Source: Flavobacterium sp. Root420 (GTDB taxonomy: Bacteria; Bacteroidota; Bacteroidia; Flavobacteriales; Flavobacteriaceae). From it: a stretch of DNA of 64,000 bases. The position numbers and the translations under genes are program-made. Below the pieces are notes generated by a model. It ran no database searches. It was not told where the DNA came from and was given only the letters and a program-made list of their open reading frames with translations. Below, piece after piece: positions 16,157 through 25,541 of the stretch. The DNA lies in contig NZ_LMEF01000007.1 of NCBI RefSeq assembly GCF_001427905.1, positions 1-64,000 on the forward strand, given 5' to 3'. Numbering within the stretch: position 1 is the stretch's first letter; the number at the start of each line of letters is the position of its first letter.

Positions 16157-18589
16157 TTAATTTACTTCTACATCTAAAGTAGCAACCGGAATCCCATTCC
16201 CCGCCGAAGCCTTAAATTTTATATTTTCATTCTTCCCATTCGACTGAATAATCGCAATACATTTACCATTAAACAATTTACAGGAATTCGCTTTAAAAGA
16301 ATCCAGATTAGCCTGATAACCGTTATCAACGCCCACTAATTTTCCTCCGCCTGAAACTTCAAAATTGATTAAATCATTCGCATTTGGCAGAAGATTTCCG
16401 TCTTTATCTGTAATAGAAGCTGTTACGTAAACCAGATCGTAGCTATCATTTTTGATCGTTTGTTTGTTGGCGCTTAAATCTATTTTGGCAGCCGCTCCTG
16501 CGGTATGAATTTCTTTTTCTAAAACTACTTTTCCGTCTTTTCTGGAAATCGCTTTTAGTGTTCCAGGCTCAAATTTTACGCGCCATGAAATATGCAAATC
16601 ATCATTTTGTTTTGCTTTTTTGCCTAATGACTTTCCGTTGAGAAACAATTCAACTTCATCAGCATTATTGTAATACGCCCAAACGTCAACTTCTTGTCCT
16701 TCCTTCCAATTCCAATGCGGAAAAATATGCAAAACCGGTTTAGTTGTCCATTCACTTTGGTACATAAAATAGACATCTTTTGGGAAACCGGCTAAATCTA
16801 CAATTCCGAAATAAGAACTTCTTGCCGGATACGGATACGGATCCGGTTCACCGATATAATCAAAACCGGTCCAGATAAAAGTGCCCGCCATGAAATCCTG
16901 TTTTTTGATCGTCTTCCAGTTTTCTTCGTGCGTCGCGCCCCAGTATGATTTTACCTGATCGAAGGCTGAAACGGTCCAATCTCCATTTCCGTCAAAAGCA
17001 GCTCCATGTTTTGTTGGCCAAGCTTTAATGCCATCCGCAGGAAAATCATAATGACCACGCGTTTCTAAAGCCGAAACACTTTCAGAAGCGATGATTTTTT
17101 GCCCTTTAAAACGCTTTGGAAAATCTTTGTAATCTTCATGTTTATAATTGAATCCCAAAATATCCAAAGCACCCGATTGATAAATGAAATTTTTCTCAAT
17201 AACATTTTCTGTCAAGGCCGAAGTCACCGGACGTGTTTTATCCAATGCTTTTACAATTTGAGCCAATTCTCTGGTAATTGCAATTCCGGTACTATCAAAT
17301 TGTTCCCTGATTTCGTTTCCAATACTCCACATCATTACTGATGGATGATTACGATCTCTTTTGATGAAATCTTCCAAATCTTTTTTATGCCACGCATCCC
17401 AATCTTTGTGGTAATCGTTGGTTACTTTTTTCTTTTTCCAGACATCAAAAGCCTCGTCCTGAACTATGAAACCCATTTCATCACACAATTGCATCATTTC
17501 CAATGAATGCGGATTATGTGACATTCTGATCGCGTTGGTTCCCATTTCTTTTAAAATGGTCAATTTTCTTTTCACCGCATGAATATTTTCTACAGCGCCC
17601 AAAGCGCCATTATCGTGGTGCAGACAAACTCCCAGAATTTTCATCGGTTTTCCATTTAAGGAGAACCCTTTCTCGGCATCAAAATTAAAATAACGAACTC
17701 CAAGTGGTGTTTCGTAACTATCGACTAAAGTTGATTTCTCATAAATTTTAGTAACGATTTTATACAAATACGTATTTTCTGTATCCCAAAGAATCGGATT
17801 TTTTAATGTGAAATTCTGAATATTTTTTGAAGAAGAATTGGCCGCTATTTTTTGTGTTGATTCGGTTTGGGCGACTTCAACATTATTTTTATTTAAAATG
17901 GAAGAAACCATTCTGAATTCCTTTTCCGTTTCAGAAGCATTCTTCACATCAACCTCTAAATGAACCGAAGCTTTTTCTGTTGAAATATCAGGTGTCGTTA
18001 CAAAAGTTCCCCACTCTTCCACATGCAATTTATCGCTGGCCACCAATCGCACATTTCTATAAATTCCGGAACCGGTGTACCATCTTGAATTGGGCTGAGC
18101 CGAATTATCAACTTTTACGGCAATTACATTCTGACCTCCAAATTTCAAATATTTTGATAATTCATAAGAAAATGAAATATAACCATTCGGGCGAATTCCT
18201 AAAGAATGTCCGTTTATAAACACTTCACTGTTTTTAAAAACACCATCAAATTCTACACAAACCGTTTTATTTTCCCAATCCTGCGGAATCGTAAATGTTT
18301 TGCGGTACCAACCCATCCCCGCAGGCAAAAATCCTTGTGCTTGTTTTGTTTTACTGTCTTTATCAAAAGCGCCTTCAATACTCCAATCGTGAGGCAATTG
18401 AAGCATTCTCCAATCCGAAGCATTAAAATCAGATTGAATAGCCGTTGGATAATCTCCTATTTTGAAATTCCAGTCTTTGTTAAAATCTTCAACGATTCTG
18501 GCATTTTTACTTTTTGTAGCGCAGGCTGCCAGGAGTAATAATGCTAGTAGTATTGTTGTTTTTTGTAGAATGTTTTTATGTTTATTCAT
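16157..18589 (-). CDS. GH2 glycoside hydrolase (beta-galactosidase/beta-glucuronidase type), lipoprotein
   Basis: An 810-residue lipoprotein (lipobox L-A-A-C23). Domains in order: GH2 sugar-binding jelly roll (about 30-185), immunoglobulin-like domain (about 190-300), TIM barrel (about 303-595) with acid/base E426 in 'WSIGNE' and nucleophile E503 in 'IIASESVSA', then a DUF4982-like domain (about 615-700) and a C-terminal Ig-like domain of the Glyco_hydro_2_C5 kind. This architecture is common for Bacteroidota exo-beta-galactosidases; beta-glucuronidase activity is possible and would also fit a pectin substrate. It is the last gene of the locus, 243 bp after the other GH2. The end is followed by a hairpin array and terminator. 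Confidence 0.9.
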   Translation of the reverse strand: MNKHKNILQKTTILLALLLLAACATKSKNARIVEDFNKDWNFKIGDYPTAIQSDFNASDWRMLQLPHDWSIEGAFDKDSKTKQAQGFLPAGMGWYRKTFTIPQDWENKTVCVEFDGVFKNSEVFINGHSLGIRPNGYISFSYELSKYLKFGGQNVIAVKVDNSAQPNSRWYTGSGIYRNVRLVASDKLHVEEWGTFVTTPDISTEKASVHLEVDVKNASETEKEFRMVSSILNKNNVEVAQTESTQKIAANSSSKNIQNFTLKNPILWDTENTYLYKIVTKIYEKSTLVDSYETPLGVRYFNFDAEKGFSLNGKPMKILGVCLHHDNGALGAVENIHAVKRKLTILKEMGTNAIRMSHNPHSLEMMQLCDEMGFIVQDEAFDVWKKKKVTNDYHKDWDAWHKKDLEDFIKRDRNHPSVMMWSIGNEIREQFDSTGIAITRELAQIVKALDKTRPVTSALTENVIEKNFIYQSGALDILGFNYKHEDYKDFPKRFKGQKIIASESVSALETRGHYDFPADGIKAWPTKHGAAFDGNGDWTVSAFDQVKSYWGATHEENWKTIKKQDFMAGTFIWTGFDYIGEPDPYPYPARSSYFGIVDLAGFPKDVYFMYQSEWTTKPVLHIFPHWNWKEGQEVDVWAYYNNADEVELFLNGKSLGKKAKQNDDLHISWRVKFEPGTLKAISRKDGKVVLEKEIHTAGAAAKIDLSANKQTIKNDSYDLVYVTASITDKDGNLLPNANDLINFEVSGGGKLVGVDNGYQANLDSFKANSCKLFNGKCIAIIQSNGKNENIKFKASAGNGIPVATLDVEVN

Positions 18590-18630
18590 TACAATTATTT
18601 TTTTATTCTTTGATGATTTACGCCACGCTT

Positions 18631-18833
18631 TGTCATTTCGAGGAACGAGAAATCACACTCGGGATTCGACAAAGATTGTTGACCTACTATGCGGAGTTTC
18701 TAGTGTGATCCCTCGTTCCTCGGGATGACAAGATTGTGTTTATCGCAATGCGTCAACAATTGGAGCATAGACGCACTGCTGTGCGCCTCTACAATCCTTT
18801 GTGCCTTTGTACCTCTGAACCTTTGTGCCTTCC
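18631..18833. repeat. Inverted-repeat element (family E) plus short repeats
   Basis: 18631-18730 is a 100-bp imperfect hairpin with arms TGTCATTTCGAGGAACGAG and its mirror ending CGGGATGACA; a related core recurs at 25312, 32593 and 49287. It is followed by a small dyad CGCACTGCTGTGCG (about 18769-18782) and a degenerate tandem CTTTGTGCCT/CTTTGTACCT run (about 18797-18833) that touches the stop of the next gene. Confidence 0.7.
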
Positions 18834-21800
18834 TACTGAAACTCAAAAGAATCCAACAGCAACCCTTTCAAATCATCCCCTTCCAAAGTAATTTTATAAG
18901 TACCCGCATTAATATATCCTCCCGAAGTCGTATTCAAAACTTTCCATTTTTCTGTTGCCGGGAAAAATTCGATTGTATCATTTCGCATCAAAATTCCGTA
19001 CGCATCTTCCATTTTGAATTTTACTTTTAACGGCGTTTCGTTTCTGTTCATGAACTTGAAACGCATTAAATAAATTCCGGCAACGCCAGGTTTTACTTCA
19101 AACTCAATGCTGTTATTGGTCTTTTTGGTGAATTCAATATAATCGGCTTTTTTGAAATTTCCTTTTACGATATCGGTTCCTGTTATTTTGGCATTTTCAG
19201 CTTCTAAAACTAAGGTCTGGCGCGAGTCATCTTTTTCACCCATATCATAAGTTGGAACAACGGCTATTGAACAACTTTCGAAAAATATTTTTTCTCCTTT
19301 TTTTACTTTTTTATGTAAAACAGAAAACGTCATTCCTTTTGAATTTTTAACCATTTCATCCATTCTTTTGTATCCTGAAATAGAATCTTTTGATCGAGTA
19401 AATCGATAAACATCTGAATCTTCTTTTGCTACAAATGAACCAAAAGCTTTTGAATTTACGGAAAACTGAAAATAATCTGCGCCAAAAACTTCTGCCGGTA
19501 ATTGGGTAAAAACAACTTCGGAATCTGAATGTTGTTTTGAATTAATACCAAGCCATGAGCCGATTTTATAGTTCATTTGATTCTCTGAATTAAAAGTAAC
19601 ATTCTGAATGTTTTTAAGAGATTCAGCTGCCGGTCTGGCGTGAATATCTTTGGTCGCGATCGCAATTGCTGAGATAATAGCTTCTCCCACTTTTACATTC
19701 GGAAAAGAAATTCTAATTTTTCCTCCTTTGCTTTTTACCACAAATGTTTTCTTCAAAGCTTTGTCGTGTCCAACTTCTGACCAAATATCAAAATCTTTCA
19801 AAACGACATTGTCATTAATCGCCACATCAAACAAGCGCCAGCCTTTGCAATCTAAGCCGCCGCCAGTTCCGTACCACGGTTCTGTGAAATACAATTCGAC
19901 TAAATATTCGCCATCAGCAGTAGGAAATTCATAACTCAATTGATCTGCTCCGTATCTGAAACTTTGAAATAAAGTTTGATCTTTTGTACCCGAAATTGGG
20001 TCGAAAGTACTACGCTGACTCGCATAAAAATCCGGCAATTTTTCAAATTTATCGGTCCACGATAAAGATCCCCAGGTATTTTGACCGCTTTTGTGTGTAT
20101 CCGTCAACCAGGTATTTCCAGTTGAATCTGTAAATTCAGAACCTCCGCAATTGACTCTGTAAATATAATTGTATCCTTTTTTAGCTTTTGTAATATCAGT
20201 TTGGTCGGTAAATAATGCGTTTAAATTGGGTGCTTTTGGAAGTGTATTCAAAACAACATAATCTTTCGCAACCGCTTTTCCATTTACATAACCCACAGCA
20301 TACAAAACATTGTATTGAATATTGACATTATTCCATTGAAAATGCTTTCCTAAACCCGGATTTTTCAATTTACCCAATGAACTTTTATTGACGTCATTGA
20401 ACAATTCCACGGCATCACAATTCGAATAAATATCGATTCCGTTTTTTATACCTGGCGAATCCCAACGGCTTGGCCACGAATGCGAAACGATATAAACCAT
20501 CGGATTTGTTTTGTTCGAAACATAATTGGCGCGGTACATATAATACGCGTCAAGTGGTTCTCCCCAAACGGTAAAAAGTCCTTTGTAATTTATTGGGCCA
20601 ACTTTATCAATATCACGAAAACCTTCGCCATTTTGAGAACGTCCCGGATTTTCATGCGAGGCAAAAAGCCAGTTAAATTGTCCCGCTATTTTATCTTTTA
20701 CTGATTCGGCTTCACGGACTTTGATTTCCATTAATTGCGAAAAACGGTTTTCGCTCAAAATTCCTTTTTGATCAAATTCGCCTTCGGTATGTAAATCTGC
20801 TGTACGCCACGCGCCGTATTCTCCGTTTAGGAGTTGCGTGCTTATTTCGAGATGGTATTTTAAAGGATCACCACCATACGTTCCGGACCAGTTTTGAACG
20901 ACATTCCAGTCGGTTCCTTCACCACCATTACAAGTCGGTACGATTCTTTGAGAAGCGGATAACGGATCCATTTCACGGATAATTTTCGTGCATTCTTCTG
21001 CAAATTCCTTCGGAATCGTGCTTTCATTCTGCAATCCCCACATGACCACTGACGGACTGTTTCTGCGTTCCTTAATCCATTCTCGTAATAAGGTTTTGAA
21101 ATTCTCCTTGAATTCTGGTGTGTCGTACCAAATATGTGCCGAAAACTGACTCCAAAACAGGATTCCGTTTTCGTCTAATTCTTTTTGGTATACTAAATTA
21201 TGAGGCTGATGTGCTTCTCTAAAAGCATTAAATCCCGCTGCTTTTATTTGTTCAATTCGAGCATGAATTTCCTGATCTGAAAACGAATGGCTTTTACCAA
21301 TCAAATGTTCGTATTCGCAGGTTCCGTTTACAAACAGAGGTTCATCATTAATAAAAAACCGATTGTCTTTTCCGTCGCGACTCACTGGCCAACTCACCCA
21401 GCGGATTCCGTATGGCGTTATTAGTTCGTCTATTTTTTTTCCGTTTTCATAAACCGAAGTCACCAACTGATATAAATAGGGACTTGCCGGCGACCATAAT
21501 TTCGGATTTAAAATTTCCGGAAGCGTCTGTGTTATTTCTTTTATTTCTCCTGAAACATTTTTGATATCGCTTTTGCTTATAGCAACTTTCTTTCCGCCAG
21601 CATCAAACAGTATATTTTCAATCGTTAAATCACGGTTTGACTTTCCGTAATTTTTGATTTCAGTTGTAGTATGAAGAATCGCTTTTTCTTTAGAAATTGA
21701 TTTGTCGTTCCAGATATGAACACCAAAAGGCTCGATACGAACCTCATCAGTAACGACTAAAGAAACCGGTCTGAAAATCCCCATTGGCTGAGAACCTTCT

Positions 21801-22339
21801 GAAAATCCCCATTCGCCTGAACAGCCTCCACAAACCCAAGGAAGATCTGCGATGAAAGAGGGATGTTCTGCTTTGACCATTATATTATTTTCCCCATCAA
21901 AAGAAACGGCGTTCGTGATATCGATCGTAAAAGTCGTGCGCCCACCTTTATGTGCGCCCACTTTTTTTCCGTTTACCCAAACTGTAGCGTAAGAACTAAC
22001 CCCTTCAAAATACAAAAAAAGGCGTTTGCCTTTATCTTTTTTATCAACACTAAATCTTTTATGATACCAGGCTGTTCCGTGCAAATTGCCGTGTTTCATT
22101 CTTCGGTAACCGTAATACTGGTCCCAGTTATGAGGCACATCTGTTTTTTGCCATTGCGAATCAATTTTAGGATTGCTCACAAAAGTTTCTTCCTGTTTTA
22201 CAGAATCGCTTATGATAATAGTTTCCCAAGATGAATTCAGCGAAATTTCTTTACGTAATTTCGCTGAATCATGTTTCACCTGGCTCTCTACCGAGCTAAA
22301 AACTAAAAAAAAGCAAATAAAAAAAAATATTTTCTTCAT
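18833..22339 (-). CDS. GH2 glycoside hydrolase with malectin-like module
   Basis: A 1168-residue secreted enzyme (signal peptide about 1-19). The N-terminal GH2 unit comprises a jelly roll (about 35-200), Ig domain (205-315) and TIM barrel (about 320-640), with acid/base E439 in 'WGLQNES' and nucleophile E507 in 'LLNGEYGAWR'. Next come an Ig-like domain (about 650-735), a malectin/CBM57-type domain (about 745-910, 'LVELYFTEPWYG...RLFDVAINDNVV') and a C-terminal carbohydrate-binding-like sandwich of about 240 residues. Members of this architecture act as beta-galactosidase or beta-glucuronidase on complex pectins and related glycans; exact linkage not deducible. Located between the GH138-like uronidase and the last GH2. 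Confidence 0.87.
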   Translation of the reverse strand: MKKIFFFICFFLVFSSVESQVKHDSAKLRKEISLNSSWETIIISDSVKQEETFVSNPKIDSQWQKTDVPHNWDQYYGYRRMKHGNLHGTAWYHKRFSVDKKDKGKRLFLYFEGVSSYATVWVNGKKVGAHKGGRTTFTIDITNAVSFDGENNIMVKAEHPSFIADLPWVCGGCSGEWGFSEGSQPMGIFRPVSLVVTDEVRIEPFGVHIWNDKSISKEKAILHTTTEIKNYGKSNRDLTIENILFDAGGKKVAISKSDIKNVSGEIKEITQTLPEILNPKLWSPASPYLYQLVTSVYENGKKIDELITPYGIRWVSWPVSRDGKDNRFFINDEPLFVNGTCEYEHLIGKSHSFSDQEIHARIEQIKAAGFNAFREAHQPHNLVYQKELDENGILFWSQFSAHIWYDTPEFKENFKTLLREWIKERRNSPSVVMWGLQNESTIPKEFAEECTKIIREMDPLSASQRIVPTCNGGEGTDWNVVQNWSGTYGGDPLKYHLEISTQLLNGEYGAWRTADLHTEGEFDQKGILSENRFSQLMEIKVREAESVKDKIAGQFNWLFASHENPGRSQNGEGFRDIDKVGPINYKGLFTVWGEPLDAYYMYRANYVSNKTNPMVYIVSHSWPSRWDSPGIKNGIDIYSNCDAVELFNDVNKSSLGKLKNPGLGKHFQWNNVNIQYNVLYAVGYVNGKAVAKDYVVLNTLPKAPNLNALFTDQTDITKAKKGYNYIYRVNCGGSEFTDSTGNTWLTDTHKSGQNTWGSLSWTDKFEKLPDFYASQRSTFDPISGTKDQTLFQSFRYGADQLSYEFPTADGEYLVELYFTEPWYGTGGGLDCKGWRLFDVAINDNVVLKDFDIWSEVGHDKALKKTFVVKSKGGKIRISFPNVKVGEAIISAIAIATKDIHARPAAESLKNIQNVTFNSENQMNYKIGSWLGINSKQHSDSEVVFTQLPAEVFGADYFQFSVNSKAFGSFVAKEDSDVYRFTRSKDSISGYKRMDEMVKNSKGMTFSVLHKKVKKGEKIFFESCSIAVVPTYDMGEKDDSRQTLVLEAENAKITGTDIVKGNFKKADYIEFTKKTNNSIEFEVKPGVAGIYLMRFKFMNRNETPLKVKFKMEDAYGILMRNDTIEFFPATEKWKVLNTTSGGYINAGTYKITLEGDDLKGLLLDSFEFQ

Positions 22340-22411
22340 GTTTTTTTACACCATATAAGTGATCTAAAATAATTTTAGTGTTAGTACGTTTTTTTGTGTC
22401 GAAATAAACCT

Positions 22412-22552
22412 GACAGTTTTAAAAACCTGTCTCTTCTAAATTAACAACGAGTTCGCGTGAGGGATTGAGGCGGTATCCTTTTATGTAGCTTCAGCGGAAT
22501 AAAAGATATAGCCGAAAGCCCGACCCGGAGGGGCACGCCCAAATCATTCTTA
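22412..22552. repeat. Small palindrome (family F) and REP-like element (family G)
   Basis: 22412-22431 is GACAG.TTTTAAAAACCTGTC, related to palindromes at 32743 and 41748. 22441-22545 is a GC-rich element running from AACGAGTTCGCGTGAGGG to GACCCGGAGGGGCACGCCC, with internal dyads. It ends 8 bp before the stop of the next gene. Confidence 0.6.
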
Positions 22553-25285
22553 TTAATAAAACAACCAGTCAATCGCTCCTTTTTCTCCTGCATCAATATA
22601 GCCCACATCGCGCGGCGTGATCGTTTGGTTGGCGTCTATAAATCCTAATATCAACACTCTACCTTTTCCTAAATTCAATTCATTTTCTCCCGGTTGAAAA
22701 GTATAAGTGTGAATATTTACACGAGGCAATTCTTTAAGATTCATGGCACTTGCCAAAATCACTTCGGCCTGACCGTAAGCATTTCCGGCTGCATCTGTTT
22801 CTAAACTTGGCGGAAACAGGAATCTTTTTTGATCTGAATTGAAATAACCTACAACCAATTTTACGGGTTTCGTGTTTTTGAATTTCAAATGCGTTCCTTT
22901 TTCGTTTTGTGCGGTTTCCTCAAATGCAATTCCTTTTAAATTTTGCAATTCAGGCGCTATTTTAGTCAATTCTGAAATTGGCGTTCCGTAAACTTTTGTA
23001 CCATTTTTTACGGCATAAGTTCCTTTACTGTCACTTAATAAAGTTACTTCTGCAGTTTGCCATGGTTTTCCTTCTTTGGTTGCAATTTTACCGTCTTTTG
23101 ATGCTTTCAGCAATTCCAGATTTCGTTTAAAATTAACCAATTCTCTTTCGTAATGCGGCAATAATTCTGCCCATGTTTTGTTGTTTCCGTCATCGCCGCC
23201 AATCGGAATTCGGCGTTGAGCAGTCTGCATACTATTGGCGTACAGATAACTATCTTTTGTTAAATTTACTAAAGTTTCATAATAGGTGATGCTTTTCTCC
23301 AAATGCGGAAGTGCTTTATCCAAATCTGAGATATCATTTGAGTAACTGTATCTTAAAACCAATAAGGCCGCTTTTACCTTTTCTGAAAAGAAATCGGCGA
23401 AAGCTTTATAGCAATGCATATCGTTTTTAAGACGTAAAAATTCGTCTTTGTCTTTTGTTACTTTTGATTCTGCTTTGTCAATTGCTTCCACAGCCAGTCT
23501 TCCGTGTTCCGTGATTTCGGCAATAATCTGCGTTGGAAGTTCACCCACATGTGGTTCGTGATTCCACTCTTTTTTAGAATATTCCAAAAGCAATTCACCA
23601 ACCGGACCACAAGATTCATGGAAACCAGGATAAACACGCCATTTTGCCGGATTTACCAACTGACTTTCGAACATTCCCAAAAGTAAAGTCTGACGGTTTC
23701 CTTCTGTAATTCCGAAACGTCTTAATGTTTTTGGAGCAATTTCTCCGGATTCATCGTACGCCTTTTGAATATTATTGGCTGCTTCTGTATCTGTTCCGTA
23801 TTTCGCCGCTAAATCTTTATCCCAAAATTTAATTTCTTCCTTTCGGTCTCTTTTACTGTCCCACGCATATCTTGCCCAGGCTTTGTACCAAATCCAGTCG
23901 CGATCCATTTCTAATAATCGTTCTCCCGTTTTTGTTTTATCTGCAGAATACGGCCAATCCCAATACGATGCCTGGGGATATAAATGCAGCGCATTTGCAC
24001 CGTGCACGCTGTGCATTGCCTTTACGGTTTTCTGAATAAAATCTGGCGAACCGTATCTGAAAGGTTCCAGATTGGCCAGAATGTGGACATTCTCAATATG
24101 AATCGATTTTAAAGCACTTAGCTGTTTGTGCGTTTCTCCCCAAGGTCCGCCTGGAGTGTAAGTAGTCAAGGATTCTCCGGTATATTTACTTTCTGTATAT
24201 AAGTTTTTGTAAAGTGGAAGCGATTTTTCCATCACCAAAGGTCCATCGGTATCATGCGAACGCAAAATAATTGGCGGTTCGTCTGTTCTTCCTAATGCTT
24301 TCAAACCATCCTGAACACCCGGAATAATCGTTTTGGTAAACCATTCCACATCATCATCCACCGTATTAATGGCTTCTCCCAAGCAAACCATCAATCCCAC
24401 ATTTGGGTATTTTTCGATAAAAGCCGCAATTGATTTTCTGGTATAATCAGAAAGTAAGGGCGTAATTGGACGTGAACGATCTTGTGTTTTGATATTATAA
24501 TGCTCCGCAAAAGGTTTCGAAACGATAATATTGTAGAACATCTGAATGACCCAGATCCCTCTTTTGTTGGCTTCTACAGTAAGGAATTTATAGACTTCTT
24601 CGTTCTTTTTAAAATCTTCGTCGCTTACCTCAACAGCAAAAGGATATTCTTTCAATTTCACCAAGGAAGCGAATGGATGTCCGTTCCATAAATACAAGGA
24701 ATTCATTCTGTTATCGACCATCATATCCAGATACTTTATCCAAAGCTTTTTATCATAAAACCACGGAAAAGTTTCAGGCGTATACGGATATTCGTAAACG
24801 TCCCTTCCCGGAAGATAAGTCGTCTTTTGCATTCCGATACAGGCTCCTCTCAACACCATTTCAGGACTGTCATTAATATTAATTTCTGACGGAAGTTGTC
24901 CTGAACTTTTAATACGGTCTGCCAATTCCATTGCGCCGTATAAAGCACCGCTTGCGTCAGTTCCTTCGATATAAATAATATTTTTTTGCGTACGGATCTG
25001 GAACCCTTCTTTCTTAGTTAATTTGCTATCATCGATTTTGGCAGACTTCGAATTTTGATTCCAAAAATCAGTTCCTTTTTCGCCAATTACAATGACTTTA
25101 TCTTTTGAGTTTTTAGCTATTTTATCTTCAGCAATTACTTTGAATCCTTTAGCTGATGCGATTTCAGATAATTTTTCAGCTCCAAACTGAGCTCTTGGCG
25201 ATTTTGAATCACTAACAATAGTGATATTTTGCGCTGTTGCGAAAGTGGCGTAAAAACATAAAAAAAATAAGGTGATGTATTTCAT
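22553..25285 (-). CDS. Uronidase-like glycoside hydrolase (GH138-like, candidate alpha-D-galacturonidase)
   Basis: A 910-residue secreted enzyme (signal peptide about 1-18). The N-terminus (about 19-135) is a small alpha/beta domain like the GH67N/GH20b type. A TIM barrel follows (about 140-480) with 'NRMNSLYLWNGHPFASL' (192-208), candidate catalytic E304 in 'LMVCLGEAIN', and a second Glu, E371, in 'YTGESLTTYTPGGPWGE'. A long helical region (about 480-730) and a C-terminal beta domain complete it. The overall layout and context match the family containing RG-II alpha-D-galacturonidase (GH138) better than GH67 or GH115, but this is judged by eye. It would remove galacturonic acid from an RG-II side chain. 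Confidence 0.6.
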   Translation of the reverse strand: MKYITLFFLCFYATFATAQNITIVSDSKSPRAQFGAEKLSEIASAKGFKVIAEDKIAKNSKDKVIVIGEKGTDFWNQNSKSAKIDDSKLTKKEGFQIRTQKNIIYIEGTDASGALYGAMELADRIKSSGQLPSEININDSPEMVLRGACIGMQKTTYLPGRDVYEYPYTPETFPWFYDKKLWIKYLDMMVDNRMNSLYLWNGHPFASLVKLKEYPFAVEVSDEDFKKNEEVYKFLTVEANKRGIWVIQMFYNIIVSKPFAEHYNIKTQDRSRPITPLLSDYTRKSIAAFIEKYPNVGLMVCLGEAINTVDDDVEWFTKTIIPGVQDGLKALGRTDEPPIILRSHDTDGPLVMEKSLPLYKNLYTESKYTGESLTTYTPGGPWGETHKQLSALKSIHIENVHILANLEPFRYGSPDFIQKTVKAMHSVHGANALHLYPQASYWDWPYSADKTKTGERLLEMDRDWIWYKAWARYAWDSKRDRKEEIKFWDKDLAAKYGTDTEAANNIQKAYDESGEIAPKTLRRFGITEGNRQTLLLGMFESQLVNPAKWRVYPGFHESCGPVGELLLEYSKKEWNHEPHVGELPTQIIAEITEHGRLAVEAIDKAESKVTKDKDEFLRLKNDMHCYKAFADFFSEKVKAALLVLRYSYSNDISDLDKALPHLEKSITYYETLVNLTKDSYLYANSMQTAQRRIPIGGDDGNNKTWAELLPHYERELVNFKRNLELLKASKDGKIATKEGKPWQTAEVTLLSDSKGTYAVKNGTKVYGTPISELTKIAPELQNLKGIAFEETAQNEKGTHLKFKNTKPVKLVVGYFNSDQKRFLFPPSLETDAAGNAYGQAEVILASAMNLKELPRVNIHTYTFQPGENELNLGKGRVLILGFIDANQTITPRDVGYIDAGEKGAIDWLFY

Positions 25286-25311
25286 TGTATTGTAATTTTA
25301 TTCAACAAGTA

Positions 25312-25478
25312 TGTCAGTACGAAGGACAAATCAAACTAGAAACTCGCCACTCTTTGTCGAGTTACGATTGGGATCCCTCGTCCCTCGGGATGACAAAAAA
25401 AGCGATTAAAATCTGCCTAATCCACTCAATCTGCGAGAGTTATTTTTTTTCTCGCAGATTTAGCAGATCTAGCAGATT
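25312..25478. repeat. Two inverted-repeat elements (families E and D)
   Basis: 25312-25395 is a shorter family E hairpin (TGTCA...TGACA) containing the shared centre CTCTTTGTCGAGTTACG. 25410-25478 is a family D element with repeats of AATCTGC and a core stem ATCTGCGAG/CTCGCAGAT. They fill the 256-bp gap between two locus genes; no promoter box was found there. Confidence 0.65.
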
Positions 25479-25541
25479 TTTTTTAAAGTGTGAACTTGTA
25501 CTGTTTAACTTTTACATATTCAGCACTTTTATTTGAATTTA

